Below are positions 6,659-13,450 of a stretch of DNA of 16,696 nucleotides, in pieces. The position numbers were made by a program, and so were the translations under genes. Source of the DNA: Bacteroidota bacterium (GTDB taxonomy: Bacteria > Bacteroidota > Bacteroidia > Chitinophagales > Chitinophagaceae); contig JAGWTX010000005.1 of assembly GCA_028875955.1 (NCBI GenBank), forward strand, positions 1 through 16,696, in the 5' to 3' direction. The notes under the pieces were generated by a model. That model ran no database searches. It had not been told where the DNA came from and saw only the letters and a list, made by a program, of their open reading frames with translations. Each line of letters starts with the position of its first letter. Within the stretch, counting starts at the first letter, position 1.

Positions 6659-7888
6659 ATGACAGAGCATCACCAACATATCAAACTGCCGGAAGGCTCA
6701 ATCGAGAAACAGACCGTAACACTGAATGTGGGGCCAACACACCCGGCTACACACGGTGTATTTCAGAATATCATGGAACTGGACGGAGAGCGGATCGTTT
6801 CAACGGAATCCACCGTGGGTTATATCCACCGGGCTTTTGAAAAGATCGCAGAACGCCGGCCGCTTTACCAGATCACACCCCTGACAGACCGGTTGAATTA
6901 TTGCAGCAGCCCGATCAACAATATGGGCTGGCACCTGACCTGTGAAAAATTACTGGATGTGAAAACACCCAAAAGGGTGGACTATCTCAGGATCATCATC
7001 ATGGAACTGGCCAGGATCTCCGATCACCTGATCTGTAATTCCATCGTGGGTGTGGATACCGGCGCCTATACCGGCTTCCTGTATGTGATGCAATACCGTG
7101 AATTAATCTATGAGATATATGAAGAAGTATGCGGGTCCCGTCTTACTACTAATATTGGGCGTATTGGCGGTTTTGAAAGGAATTTCTCAAATACGGCGTT
7201 TACGAAACTCGAGAAATTCTTAAAGGAATATCCTTCTGTTTTAAAAGAGTTTGAAAACCTGTTTACCCGGAACCGCATCTTTATGGACCGCACCATCGGA
7301 ACAGGCGGGATCAGCGCAGAGCGTGCCCTGAACTATGGATTTACCGGGCCCAACCTACGTGCCACCGGTGTGGATTATGATGTTAGGGTTCATGCACCAT
7401 ACAGCAGTTACGAAGATTTTGATTTTAGCATACCCGTCGGAAAGACCGGGGATAATTACGACCGTTTCCTGGTACGGAATGAGGAAATGTGGCAGAGCCT
7501 GAGTATCATCCAGCAGGCATACCAGAAGATACAGGAATTCAAGGGGGCGGAAGCCGAAGTGTTCCATGCCAATGTGCCCGAATACTATCTGCCCAAGAAA
7601 GAAGATGTCTATACCAAGATGGAAGCACTCATCTGGCATTTTAAGATCATCATGGGTGAAGTGGATATGCCCAAAGGTGAAGTATACAAATCTGTGGAAG
7701 GGGGTAATGGAGAATTGGGTTTTTACCTGATCAGTGATGGGGGGCGTGCGCCTTTCCGCCTGCATTTCCGCAGACCCTGTTTTATTTATTACCAGGCTTA
7801 CCCCGAACTGGTTACCGGCGGTATGCTGAGCGATGCGATTGTAACCATGAGTAGCCTGAACCTGATTGCAGGAGAAATGGATGCCTAA
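6659..7888 (+). CDS. nuoD: NADH-quinone oxidoreductase subunit D
   Basis: The 49-kDa-type subunit of Complex I, 409 residues, evolved from the [NiFe]-hydrogenase large subunit; with NuoB it forms the quinone-reduction site. GPTHPATHG at 25-33 supplies His32, and DRLNY supplies Tyr81; these correspond to the quinone-binding His38 and Tyr87 of the Thermus enzyme. Asp133 in GVDTG matches the expected third acidic residue. IHRAFEK at 56-62 is the family's HRG.EK region. The C-terminus is LIAGEMDA, where most homologues end in GE(V/I/L)DR. The ATG at 6659 is chosen over a TTG two codons upstream. A hairpin lies immediately before the start. nuoE follows after 18 bases. Confidence 0.97.
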   Translation: MTEHHQHIKLPEGSIEKQTVTLNVGPTHPATHGVFQNIMELDGERIVSTESTVGYIHRAFEKIAERRPLYQITPLTDRLNYCSSPINNMGWHLTCEKLLDVKTPKRVDYLRIIIMELARISDHLICNSIVGVDTGAYTGFLYVMQYRELIYEIYEEVCGSRLTTNIGRIGGFERNFSNTAFTKLEKFLKEYPSVLKEFENLFTRNRIFMDRTIGTGGISAERALNYGFTGPNLRATGVDYDVRVHAPYSSYEDFDFSIPVGKTGDNYDRFLVRNEEMWQSLSIIQQAYQKIQEFKGAEAEVFHANVPEYYLPKKEDVYTKMEALIWHFKIIMGEVDMPKGEVYKSVEGGNGELGFYLISDGGRAPFRLHFRRPCFIYYQAYPELVTGGMLSDAIVTMSSLNLIAGEMDA

Positions 7889-7906
7889 CTTTTTATCGAA
7901 AGAAAC

Positions 7907-8407
7907 ATGTCAAAATTTTCAGAAGAAAAACTGGCCAAAGTAAAAGAGATCATGGCACGTTACCCGGAAGGGAAACAGAAAAGTGCCTTACTGCCTGTTC
8001 TCCATCTGGCGCAGGATAGCTTTGGTGGCTGGTTAAGCAGCGAAACCATGGATTATGTGGCGGAGCTGCTCAATATCAACCCGATTGAAGTGTATGAAGT
8101 GGCTACTTTTTACAGTATGTACAACCTGAAACCGGTGGGTAAATACATGTTTGAAGTTTGCCAGACCGGTCCTTGTATGTTACGGGGCAGTGATGACATC
8201 GTCGCCTATATACAGGCGAAACTGGGCATCAAACCCGGTGAAACCACGGCCGATGGTTTGTTTACATTGAAAACGGTGGAATGTCTGGGCGCCTGTGGGT
8301 ATGCCCCGATGATGCAGTTGGGAAAGACCTATCGCGAACACCTGACAAAGGAAAGGGTGGATGCGATCATAGAAGAGTGTACCAGGAATGCAGCAAAGAA
8401 TAATTAA
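7907..8407 (+). CDS. nuoE: NADH-quinone oxidoreductase subunit E
   Basis: The 24-kDa-type subunit of the NADH-oxidising module, 166 residues, with a thioredoxin-like 2Fe-2S domain holding cluster N1a. All four ligands are present: Cys85 and Cys90 in CQTGPC, Cys126 and Cys130 in ECLGACGYAP. The N-terminal helical domain carries the usual LLPVLHLAQD and EVYEVATFYSMY stretches. It pairs with NuoF in the complex, and the gene sits directly upstream of nuoF. The start codon has an A-rich leader (TCGAAAGAAAC). The stop is followed at once by a 72-base A/T inverted repeat before nuoF. Confidence 0.97.
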   Translation: MSKFSEEKLAKVKEIMARYPEGKQKSALLPVLHLAQDSFGGWLSSETMDYVAELLNINPIEVYEVATFYSMYNLKPVGKYMFEVCQTGPCMLRGSDDIVAYIQAKLGIKPGETTADGLFTLKTVECLGACGYAPMMQLGKTYREHLTKERVDAIIEECTRNAAKNN

Positions 8408-8479
8408 TTAAAAAGAAAAAATTAAAAAGTAGAAATTAAAAAATCGTTTTTTGACTTTTTCATTTTCACTTTTGACTTT
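8408..8479 (+). repeat. A/T inverted repeat between nuoE and nuoF
   Basis: The left part (8409-8443) is A-rich (AAAAAG, AAAAAGT units). The right part (8447-8478) is T-rich (TTTTTTGACTTTTT, then CACTTTTGAC). The two arms meet at TCG (8444-8446) and are roughly complementary. The right arm closely resembles the tract just upstream of nuoG (10428-10459), including the TCG. It looks like the two arms of the nuoF-nuoG element without a gene between them. Confidence 0.6.
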
Positions 8480-8484
8480 ATGAT

Positions 8485-9840
8485 ATGGGCGTAAAAATAC
8501 TTTTAGACAAAGCACACATTGAAGGCATCCGCACTTATGAAGTGTACCGTCGTGAAGGCGGATACCGGAGTGTGGAGAAGGCACTGAAGACCATGAGTCC
8601 GGAAGCCATTGTGGAAGAAGTAAAGAAAAGCGGTTTGCGCGGCCGCGGTGGTGCGGGTTTCCCCACCGGTTTGAAATGGAGTTTTCTGGCCAAGCCTGAT
8701 GGCGTTCCCCGTCACCTGGTTTGTAATGCCGATGAAAGTGAACCGGGTACTTTTAAAGACAGGTACCTGATGGAATTTATACCGCATCTGCTGATCGAAG
8801 GATTGGTGGTTGCTTCTTTTGCCTTAGGGAGCAATGCCACCTACATCTATATCAGGGGCGAATATGCCTGGGTTGCCGAAATACTGGAACAGGCCATTGA
8901 AGAAGCCAGGGCCAACGGTTTCCTGGGAAAGAATATCCTCGGATCCGGTTTTGATTGTGAGATCTATGTGCACAGGGGCGCAGGGGCTTATATCTGTGGC
9001 GAAGAAACGGCCCTGATCGAATCACTGGAAGGTAAAAGAGGGAATCCCCGGATCAAACCCCCCTTCCCCGCTATTCAGGGTGTCTGGATGCGTCCAACCG
9101 TGGTGAACAATGTGGAGACGCTAGCAGCCGTAGTTCCCATTATCAACCTGGGTGGGGAAGAATATGCCAAGATCGGAGTGGGTAAATCCACCGGTACCAA
9201 ACTGATCTCAGCCTGTGGCAATATCAATAAGCCGGGTGTTTATGAGATCGATATGACGATCTCAGTGGAAGAGTTTATATACAGCGATGAATATTGTGGC
9301 GGAATTGCCAATGGGAAAAGACTGAAAGCCTGTATCCCGGGTGGTTCATCAGTGCCCATCTTACCCGCAAACCTCTTGCTGAAAACAGCAAAGGGAGAAA
9401 CCCGCTACATGAATTATGAAAGCCTGAGCGATGGTGGTTTTGCCACCGGATCCATGATGGGGTCAGGTGGATTTATCGTTCTGGATGAAGACCAGTGCGT
9501 GGTCAAGAACACGTATACCTTTGCGAGGTTCTACAGACATGAAAGTTGCGGACAGTGTTCACCCTGCCGGGAAGGTACGGGCTGGATGGAAAAATTATTA
9601 TTGCGTCTGGAAAACGGACAGGGCAAGATCAGCGATATCGATCTGCTTTGGGATATCCAGCGAAAGATTGAAGGAAATACGATTTGTCCGCTGGGTGATG
9701 CAGCTGCCTGGCCGGTAGCCGCCGCCATCAGACATTTCAGGGATGAGTTTGAATGGCATGTTACGCATGCAGCGGAAGCGGTAAAATCGAATTATGGACT
9801 GGCGCATTATGCAGATCCGATTCATGTGCCGGTTGGGTAG
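8485..9840 (+). CDS. nuoF: NADH-quinone oxidoreductase subunit F
   Basis: The 51-kDa-type catalytic subunit, 451 residues, which binds NADH and FMN and carries 4Fe-4S cluster N3. The glycine-rich NADH-binding segment GRGGAGFPTGLKW is at 53-65. The FMN-binding region HRGAGAYICGEETALIESLE covers about 163-182 and is followed by GKRGNPRIKPPFPA. Cluster ligands are Cys355, Cys358 and Cys361 in ESCGQCSPCREG and Cys401 in NTICPLGDA. Length is normal. The ATG at 8485 gives MGVKILLDKAHI; an ATG five bases upstream is out of frame. The gene follows nuoE, its partner, after an A/T inverted repeat. Downstream, instead of a short gap to nuoG, there is a 620-base interval with a degenerate gene and repeats. 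Confidence 0.98.
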   Translation: MGVKILLDKAHIEGIRTYEVYRREGGYRSVEKALKTMSPEAIVEEVKKSGLRGRGGAGFPTGLKWSFLAKPDGVPRHLVCNADESEPGTFKDRYLMEFIPHLLIEGLVVASFALGSNATYIYIRGEYAWVAEILEQAIEEARANGFLGKNILGSGFDCEIYVHRGAGAYICGEETALIESLEGKRGNPRIKPPFPAIQGVWMRPTVVNNVETLAAVVPIINLGGEEYAKIGVGKSTGTKLISACGNINKPGVYEIDMTISVEEFIYSDEYCGGIANGKRLKACIPGGSSVPILPANLLLKTAKGETRYMNYESLSDGGFATGSMMGSGGFIVLDEDQCVVKNTYTFARFYRHESCGQCSPCREGTGWMEKLLLRLENGQGKISDIDLLWDIQRKIEGNTICPLGDAAAWPVAAAIRHFRDEFEWHVTHAAEAVKSNYGLAHYADPIHVPVG

Positions 9841-9842
9841 GG

Positions 9843-9948
9843 GAAATGAAAAGTAAAAATTTAAAAGTAAAAAGTCAAAAAGAAGCAAAAGGTAAAAGTG
9901 AAAATTTGAAAGTAAGAAAGGCCCAAAATTCAAAAGTGAATATTCAAA
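9843..9948 (+). repeat. A-rich repeat arm left of the four-helix-bundle pseudogene
   Basis: A tract built from degenerate AAAAGT, AAAAAGTCAAAAAG and AAAAGTGAA units. Read on the other strand it gives TTTTGACTTTTT, the same unit that follows the pseudogene on its right side, so the two tracts face each other as inverted arms. It ends exactly at the pseudogene's ATG. Confidence 0.6.
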
Positions 9949-10344
9949 ATGGGGGAAGATGCGTTTTACGATTTTGCGTTAAATGAACAGGGAAAGCCAT
10001 ATAATATCAGGCATTGATGTTTTTTCTTTGCAAAAGACATCATTTTATTCGTTGGCAAATGTAAATAGGATAGCATATATAGTTCTTTGTTTGATCAGTT
10101 AGTCAGAAGTGCAACATCAATTGGTGCAAATGTGGTTGAGGGAAAGGCAGGCAGTTCAAAAAAAGATTGGAAAAATTATTTCTCCATCGCATTAAAATCT
10201 GCCAATGAAACGAAGTATTGGTTGTGTCTTATCAGAGATACCATCGATGTTTCAAAAACAAAAATGGAGGAATTGATCACAGAAGCAAATGAGATATCCA
10301 AAATCATTGCCTCAATTATTGTAAACAGTAACCAGTCATTTTGA
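9949..10344 (+). pseudogene. Four-helix-bundle (S23/23S intervening-sequence type) gene with two in-frame stops
   Basis: Reading one frame from the ATG at 9949 gives 131 codons, about the normal length of S23/IVP-type four-helix-bundle proteins. It is broken by TGA at codon 23 (10015-10017) and TAG at codon 40 (10066-10068). Before, between and after the stops the reading fits the family: GKPYNIRH, then CFFFAKDIILFVGKCK, then DSIYSSLFDQLVRSATSIGA and NVVEGKAGSSKKDWKN. The rest, KSANETKYWLCLIRDT and EADEISK-like NEISKIIASIIVNS, is the usual C-terminal half. Each stop is one substitution from a sense codon. A TTG at 10087 could start an 85-residue fragment, but it would lack the first helix. 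The family is known from intervening sequences in 23S rRNA genes and is related to the Avd protein of diversity-generating retroelements; its cellular role is unclear. Here it interrupts the nuo operon and is flanked by inverted repeat arms. Confidence 0.85.
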
Positions 10345-10361
10345 CTTTTGACTTTTGATCG
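10339..10361 (+). repeat. TTTTGAC repeats at the pseudogene's 3' end
   Basis: Three near-perfect tandem units of TTTTGAC begin within the last codons of the pseudogene and supply its TGA stop codon. They are the inverted counterpart of the A-rich arm to the left. The unit length is seven bases. Confidence 0.65.
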
Positions 10362-10377
10362 AAATAAAACGAACAAA

Positions 10378-10443
10378 TGAAATGAGACTTCCAAAAATTG
10401 TCTCAAATATTATAAACAATGAATAGTCGTTTTTGACTTTTTA
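10378..10443 (+). pseudogene. Decayed second copy of the four-helix-bundle gene's 3' end
   Basis: This stretch aligns with 10287-10349, the last 18 or so codons of the pseudogene plus its trailing TTTTGAC unit. Shared blocks include AAATGAGA, TCCAAAA, CTCAA, TAAACA and AGTC followed by TTTTGACTTTT. By hand, about 80% of bases match over the last 44 positions, with a 2-base gap earlier. Translated with one shift it reads PKIVSNIINNE against SKIIASIIVNSNQ. It encodes no usable protein. It indicates either a tandem duplication or an earlier insertion of a related element at the same place. Confidence 0.7.
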
Positions 10444-10459
10444 ATTTTGATTGTTGACT
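10428..10459 (+). repeat. T-rich repeat arm upstream of nuoG
   Basis: TCG followed by TTTTTGACTTTTTAATTTTG and GTTGAC leads directly into the nuoG start codon. It is close in sequence to 8444-8478 upstream of nuoF. It contains TAATTTTG (10442-10449), which fits the -7 box TAnnTTTG, but I found no -33 box at proper spacing. Confidence 0.55.
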
Positions 10460-10460
10460 T

Positions 10461-11579
10461 ATGTCGGAACAAACCTTATTCAAAGTAACCATCGATAACA
10501 TCACGATCGAAGTGCCCGCAGGAACCACGATCCTGAATGCTGCGCGAAAGATCGGTGGTGACGTAACACCTCCTGCCATGTGCTATTACAGCAAATTGCA
10601 GGGGAGTGGCGGTAAATGCCGGACCTGTCTGGTGGAAGTGAGCAAGGGTTCGGAAAAAGATCCGCGCCCGATGCCCAAACTGGTTGCATCCTGTCGTACG
10701 AATGTGATGGATGGCATGGAAGTGAAAAATATCACCAGTGACAAAGTGCTTGATGCACGTGCAAGCATCGTGGAATTTCTTTTGATCAACCATCCGCTGG
10801 ATTGTCCGATCTGTGACCAGGCAGGGGAATGCCATTTGCAGGACCTGAGCTATGAACATGGCAAGGAAGGCACCCGGTATGAATTTCAGCGCCGTACCTT
10901 TCAAAAACACGATCTGGGCCCCTATATTCAATTGCACATGACAAGATGTATTCTTTGTTATCGTTGTGTGTATGTAGCAGATCAGCTGACGGAAAAAAGG
11001 GAACACGGTATACTTGACCGGGGAGATCATGCAGAAATTGCCACCCAGATCCAAAAAAGCCTGGAACATGATTTTATCGGGAATGTCATCGATGTTTGTC
11101 CGGTTGGAGCACTGACTGATAAGACTTTCCGGTTCAAAAACAGGGTATGGTTCCTGAAACCCATGGATGCCCACAGGGATTGCCCTACCTGCAGCGGAAA
11201 AGTTACCTTGTGGAACAGGGGGGATGAAGTGTTTCGCGTTACTGCCCGAAAAGACGAATGGGGTGAAGTGGAAAGCCTGGAAGACGGTTCCACCGCCTGG
11301 ATATGCAATACCTGCCGTTTTGAGAAAAAGAAAACCAGTGATTGGGTAATCGAAGGACCCCGGGCCATCAGCCGTCATTCGGTCATTTCCCAGGGGCATT
11401 ACCAGGGTAAGATCGGTATGCACAAACCCAGGGAAACCTTTACGGCTGTGCATGGCGGCAGGGATCCGAAATTATTAATGGATATTCATTCGGTAAGCGA
11501 GGTGAACAGACCTTCGATAGACCTGAGTCTGATTGAAGGACCTGCCCATTCTACTGATTTTAATTTGAAGAAAGACTAA
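10461..11579 (+). CDS. nuoG: NADH-quinone oxidoreductase subunit G, short form
   Basis: The 75-kDa-type subunit that relays electrons from NuoF to NuoI/NuoB, here only 372 residues against roughly 700-900 for full-length forms. The relay clusters are intact: 2Fe-2S N1b on Cys41, Cys53, Cys56 and Cys78; N5 on His111, Cys115, Cys118 and Cys124 (HPLDCPICDQAGEC); N4 on Cys163, Cys166, Cys169 and Cys213 (CILCYRC and CPVGAL). After these, a remnant of the next domain keeps Cys241 and Cys244 (DCPTCSG) and Cys282 and Cys285 (ICNTC). The large molybdopterin-oxidoreductase-like domain is missing, replaced by a tail of about 80 residues without recognised motifs. I understand short NuoG forms to be usual in Bacteroidota, so this is probably not a truncation; the frame ends cleanly 14 bases before nuoH. 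The start is preceded by a T-rich repeat arm. Confidence 0.95.
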   Translation: MSEQTLFKVTIDNITIEVPAGTTILNAARKIGGDVTPPAMCYYSKLQGSGGKCRTCLVEVSKGSEKDPRPMPKLVASCRTNVMDGMEVKNITSDKVLDARASIVEFLLINHPLDCPICDQAGECHLQDLSYEHGKEGTRYEFQRRTFQKHDLGPYIQLHMTRCILCYRCVYVADQLTEKREHGILDRGDHAEIATQIQKSLEHDFIGNVIDVCPVGALTDKTFRFKNRVWFLKPMDAHRDCPTCSGKVTLWNRGDEVFRVTARKDEWGEVESLEDGSTAWICNTCRFEKKKTSDWVIEGPRAISRHSVISQGHYQGKIGMHKPRETFTAVHGGRDPKLLMDIHSVSEVNRPSIDLSLIEGPAHSTDFNLKKD

Positions 11580-11593
11580 TAGCTATACATATC

Positions 11594-12643
11594 ATGACTT
11601 TACTTGCTATTGACTGGATTTTGCTGATCGAAAAACTGGTATTGATTGCCATCATTGTTTTTGCAAGCCTGGGTATTGCACTCTATACCACATTTGCAGA
11701 AAGAAAAGTTGCTGCCATCCTGCAGGACAGACCGGGTCCGAACCGGGCGGGTCCTTTTGGATTGTTCCAGCCTTTTGCCGATGGCCTCAAGCTGATCATG
11801 AAGGAAGAGATTATCCCGAATACGGCCAATCGTTCCTTATTCATACTCGGACCGGGTCTGGCAATGACTGCGGCGCTGATGACCTGTGCGGTTATTCCCT
11901 GGAGTAGTCATGTTGAACTGTTCGGAAGAAATATTGAGCTGCAGATCGCGGATATCAATATCGGGATCCTATATGTATTTGGTGTGGTGAGCCTGGGTGT
12001 GTACGGGATCATGATCGGAGGCTGGGCATCGAATAATAAATTTTCACTCATGGCAGCCCTTCGGGCAGCTTCCCAGGCCATCAGTTATGAACTGGCCATG
12101 GGTCTGGCTTTGATCGCGGTTCTGATGGTTTCCGGTTCCCTGAGCCTCAAAACCATCGTAGACCAGCAGATGGAACCGGGCAGATTGTGGAATGTGGCTT
12201 ATCAGCCCCTTGGTTTCCTGATCTTTTTTATCTGCGCCATGGCGGAATGTAACCGTACGCCCTTTGATCTTCCCGAAGCAGAAAATGAACTGAACTTTGG
12301 TTATCACCAGGAATATTCTTCGATGAAACTGGGATTTTATCTTTTCTCGGAATATGTGAACATGATCATGAGCAGCGCGATCATGGCCTGTTTGTATTTT
12401 GGCGGATTTGATATCCCTTTCCTGAATGAAACTACGCTGGCGCCTAATCTGGCAGCGATATTGGGGGTTCTGGCATTGTTGACAAAGATTGTCATATTCA
12501 TTTTCATATTCATGTGGATCCGGTGGACCATCCCGCGTTTCCGTTATGACCAGTTAATGAACCTGGGTTGGAAAAAACTGATACCATTGGCTTTGCTGAA
12601 TATGCTGGTAACGGGTGCTGTCATCCTTTATCTGCAGGGATAG
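11594..12643 (+). CDS. nuoH: NADH-quinone oxidoreductase subunit H
   Basis: A 349-residue inner-membrane subunit with about eight transmembrane helices; it forms the quinone entry tunnel and couples quinone reduction to the proton pumps. Family signatures are complete: FAERKVAAILQDRPGPNRAG at about 34-53 with Glu36, followed by FGLFQPFADGLKL, and the acidic cytoplasmic loop AECNRTPFDLPEAENEL at about 217-233, then GYHQEYSSMKLGFY. The loop acids include Glu218, Asp225, Glu228, Glu230 and Glu233. The ATG at 11594 lies 14 bases after the nuoG stop, so the two are probably co-transcribed and coupled. The 174-base spacer before nuoI holds a repeat and a promoter-like sequence. Confidence 0.97.
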   Translation: MTLLAIDWILLIEKLVLIAIIVFASLGIALYTTFAERKVAAILQDRPGPNRAGPFGLFQPFADGLKLIMKEEIIPNTANRSLFILGPGLAMTAALMTCAVIPWSSHVELFGRNIELQIADINIGILYVFGVVSLGVYGIMIGGWASNNKFSLMAALRAASQAISYELAMGLALIAVLMVSGSLSLKTIVDQQMEPGRLWNVAYQPLGFLIFFICAMAECNRTPFDLPEAENELNFGYHQEYSSMKLGFYLFSEYVNMIMSSAIMACLYFGGFDIPFLNETTLAPNLAAILGVLALLTKIVIFIFIFMWIRWTIPRFRYDQLMNLGWKKLIPLALLNMLVTGAVILYLQG

Positions 12644-12646
12644 GGA

Positions 12647-12668
12647 GCAGTGAGTTTTGAGTTGTGAG
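12647..12668 (+). repeat. Short GTGAGTTTTGAGTTGTGAG repeat after nuoH
   Basis: A degenerate tandem of GAGTT(T/G)TGAG-like units starts four bases after the nuoH stop. It is a different unit from the TTTTGAC repeats. Nearby, 12725-12747 also shows related GGATA/CCGGA pieces. I can say no more about function. Confidence 0.35.
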
Positions 12669-12751
12669 AAATGAACAGGCTGGTTGGTTTGGCTAAGCAG
12701 TCTGTAAGATAAGATACTGGTAAACCGGATAACGGGATACCGGAGATAAAG

Positions 12752-12782
12752 TTGGTTTCATAGTACGATCAAAATATTTTTG
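12752..12782 (+). promoter_or_regulatory. Candidate internal promoter upstream of nuoI
   Basis: TTGG at 12752 and TATTTTTG at 12775-12782 are about 20 bases apart, close to the Bacteroidota -33/-7 pattern. The -7 octamer is identical to the one upstream of nuoA. A start near 12788 would give nuoI a leader of about 30 bases if its ATG is 12818. Confidence 0.45.
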
Positions 12783-12817
12783 CCGGCTGAATGGCCGGTC
12801 AGATAGAGGAAAAACAT

Positions 12818-13375
12818 ATGCAAGCACTGACAAACAGATCAAAGGAAGTAAGCAGAAAGCCCATGAGTTTTATGGAGCAGTTATACCTGCCTGCTATCCT
12901 GAAAGGCATGGCGATCACTTTCAGCCATATATTCAAAAAACAGCCCACGATCCGGTATCCTGAGCAGAAACGACCTTTCAGTCCGGTATTCCGCGGGCTC
13001 CATGTTTTAAACAGGGATGAGGAAGGCCGGGAAAGATGCACCGCCTGCGGATTATGCGCCGTGGCCTGTCCGGCAGAAGCCATCACCATGGAAGCGGCAG
13101 AACGTTTGCCGGGAGAAGAAAACAAGTATCGGGAGGAAAAATATGCAGCCAGGTATGAAATCAACATGCTGCGCTGTATCTTTTGCGGTCTTTGTGAAGA
13201 AGCCTGTCCGAAAGATGCGATTTACCTGAGTGAGACCTTTGCACCAGCCAATTTTACACGGAAAGGATTCATCTACGGAAAAAATGAATTACTGATTCCT
13301 GATCCGGTAACAGAGCCTGAAGCATATCAGAAAGCGAGGGGGCTTAAGGAGCCCACAACTGCATCACAAAATTAA
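12818..13375 (+). CDS. nuoI: NADH-quinone oxidoreductase subunit I
   Basis: A 185-residue ferredoxin-like subunit carrying two 4Fe-4S clusters, N6a and N6b, which pass electrons from NuoG to NuoB. Both CxxCxxCxxxCP motifs are complete: CTACGLCAVACPAEA (Cys74, 77, 80, 84) and CIFCGLCEEACPKDA (Cys120, 123, 126, 130). An amphipathic N-terminal segment and the IRYPEQKRPFSPVFRG stretch match the family. Two starts are possible: 12791, or 12818 with a GAGGA motif about eight bases upstream and the typical MQALTNRSKEV opening. I chose 12818; the other adds nine residues. A promoter-like sequence lies just upstream, so nuoI and later genes may also be transcribed separately. Confidence 0.95.
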   Translation: MQALTNRSKEVSRKPMSFMEQLYLPAILKGMAITFSHIFKKQPTIRYPEQKRPFSPVFRGLHVLNRDEEGRERCTACGLCAVACPAEAITMEAAERLPGEENKYREEKYAARYEINMLRCIFCGLCEEACPKDAIYLSETFAPANFTRKGFIYGKNELLIPDPVTEPEAYQKARGLKEPTTASQN

Positions 13376-13450
13376 AGGGATATTATCAGGTGATCATTGC
13401 CACCGGGTTAGCGGCAGGGAAAACCTTGGGTTTTTAATTTTTATAACGAT

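Noticed and set aside
9843..9948. A-rich tract as a CRISPR array
   Set aside because: The units are short, degenerate and A-rich, with no unique spacers of constant length and no cas genes.
10015..10017. In-frame TGA as a selenocysteine codon
   Set aside because: This family has no selenoproteins that I know of, no selenocysteine insertion hairpin is evident, and a second stop (TAG) follows 17 codons later.
10087..10344. An intact 85-residue protein starting from TTG
   Set aside because: It would lack the first helix of the four-helix bundle, while the missing part is clearly encoded just upstream in the same frame across two stop codons. A pseudogene is the simpler reading.
10476..11453. 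325-residue minus-strand reading frame
   Set aside because: It is antisense to nuoG, which has complete iron-sulfur motifs. The predicted product has no recognisable domain.
11461..11579. NuoG truncated by a recent frameshift
   Set aside because: The frame ends normally 14 bases before nuoH, leaving no room for a lost C-terminal domain, and short NuoG forms are, to my knowledge, usual in this phylum.
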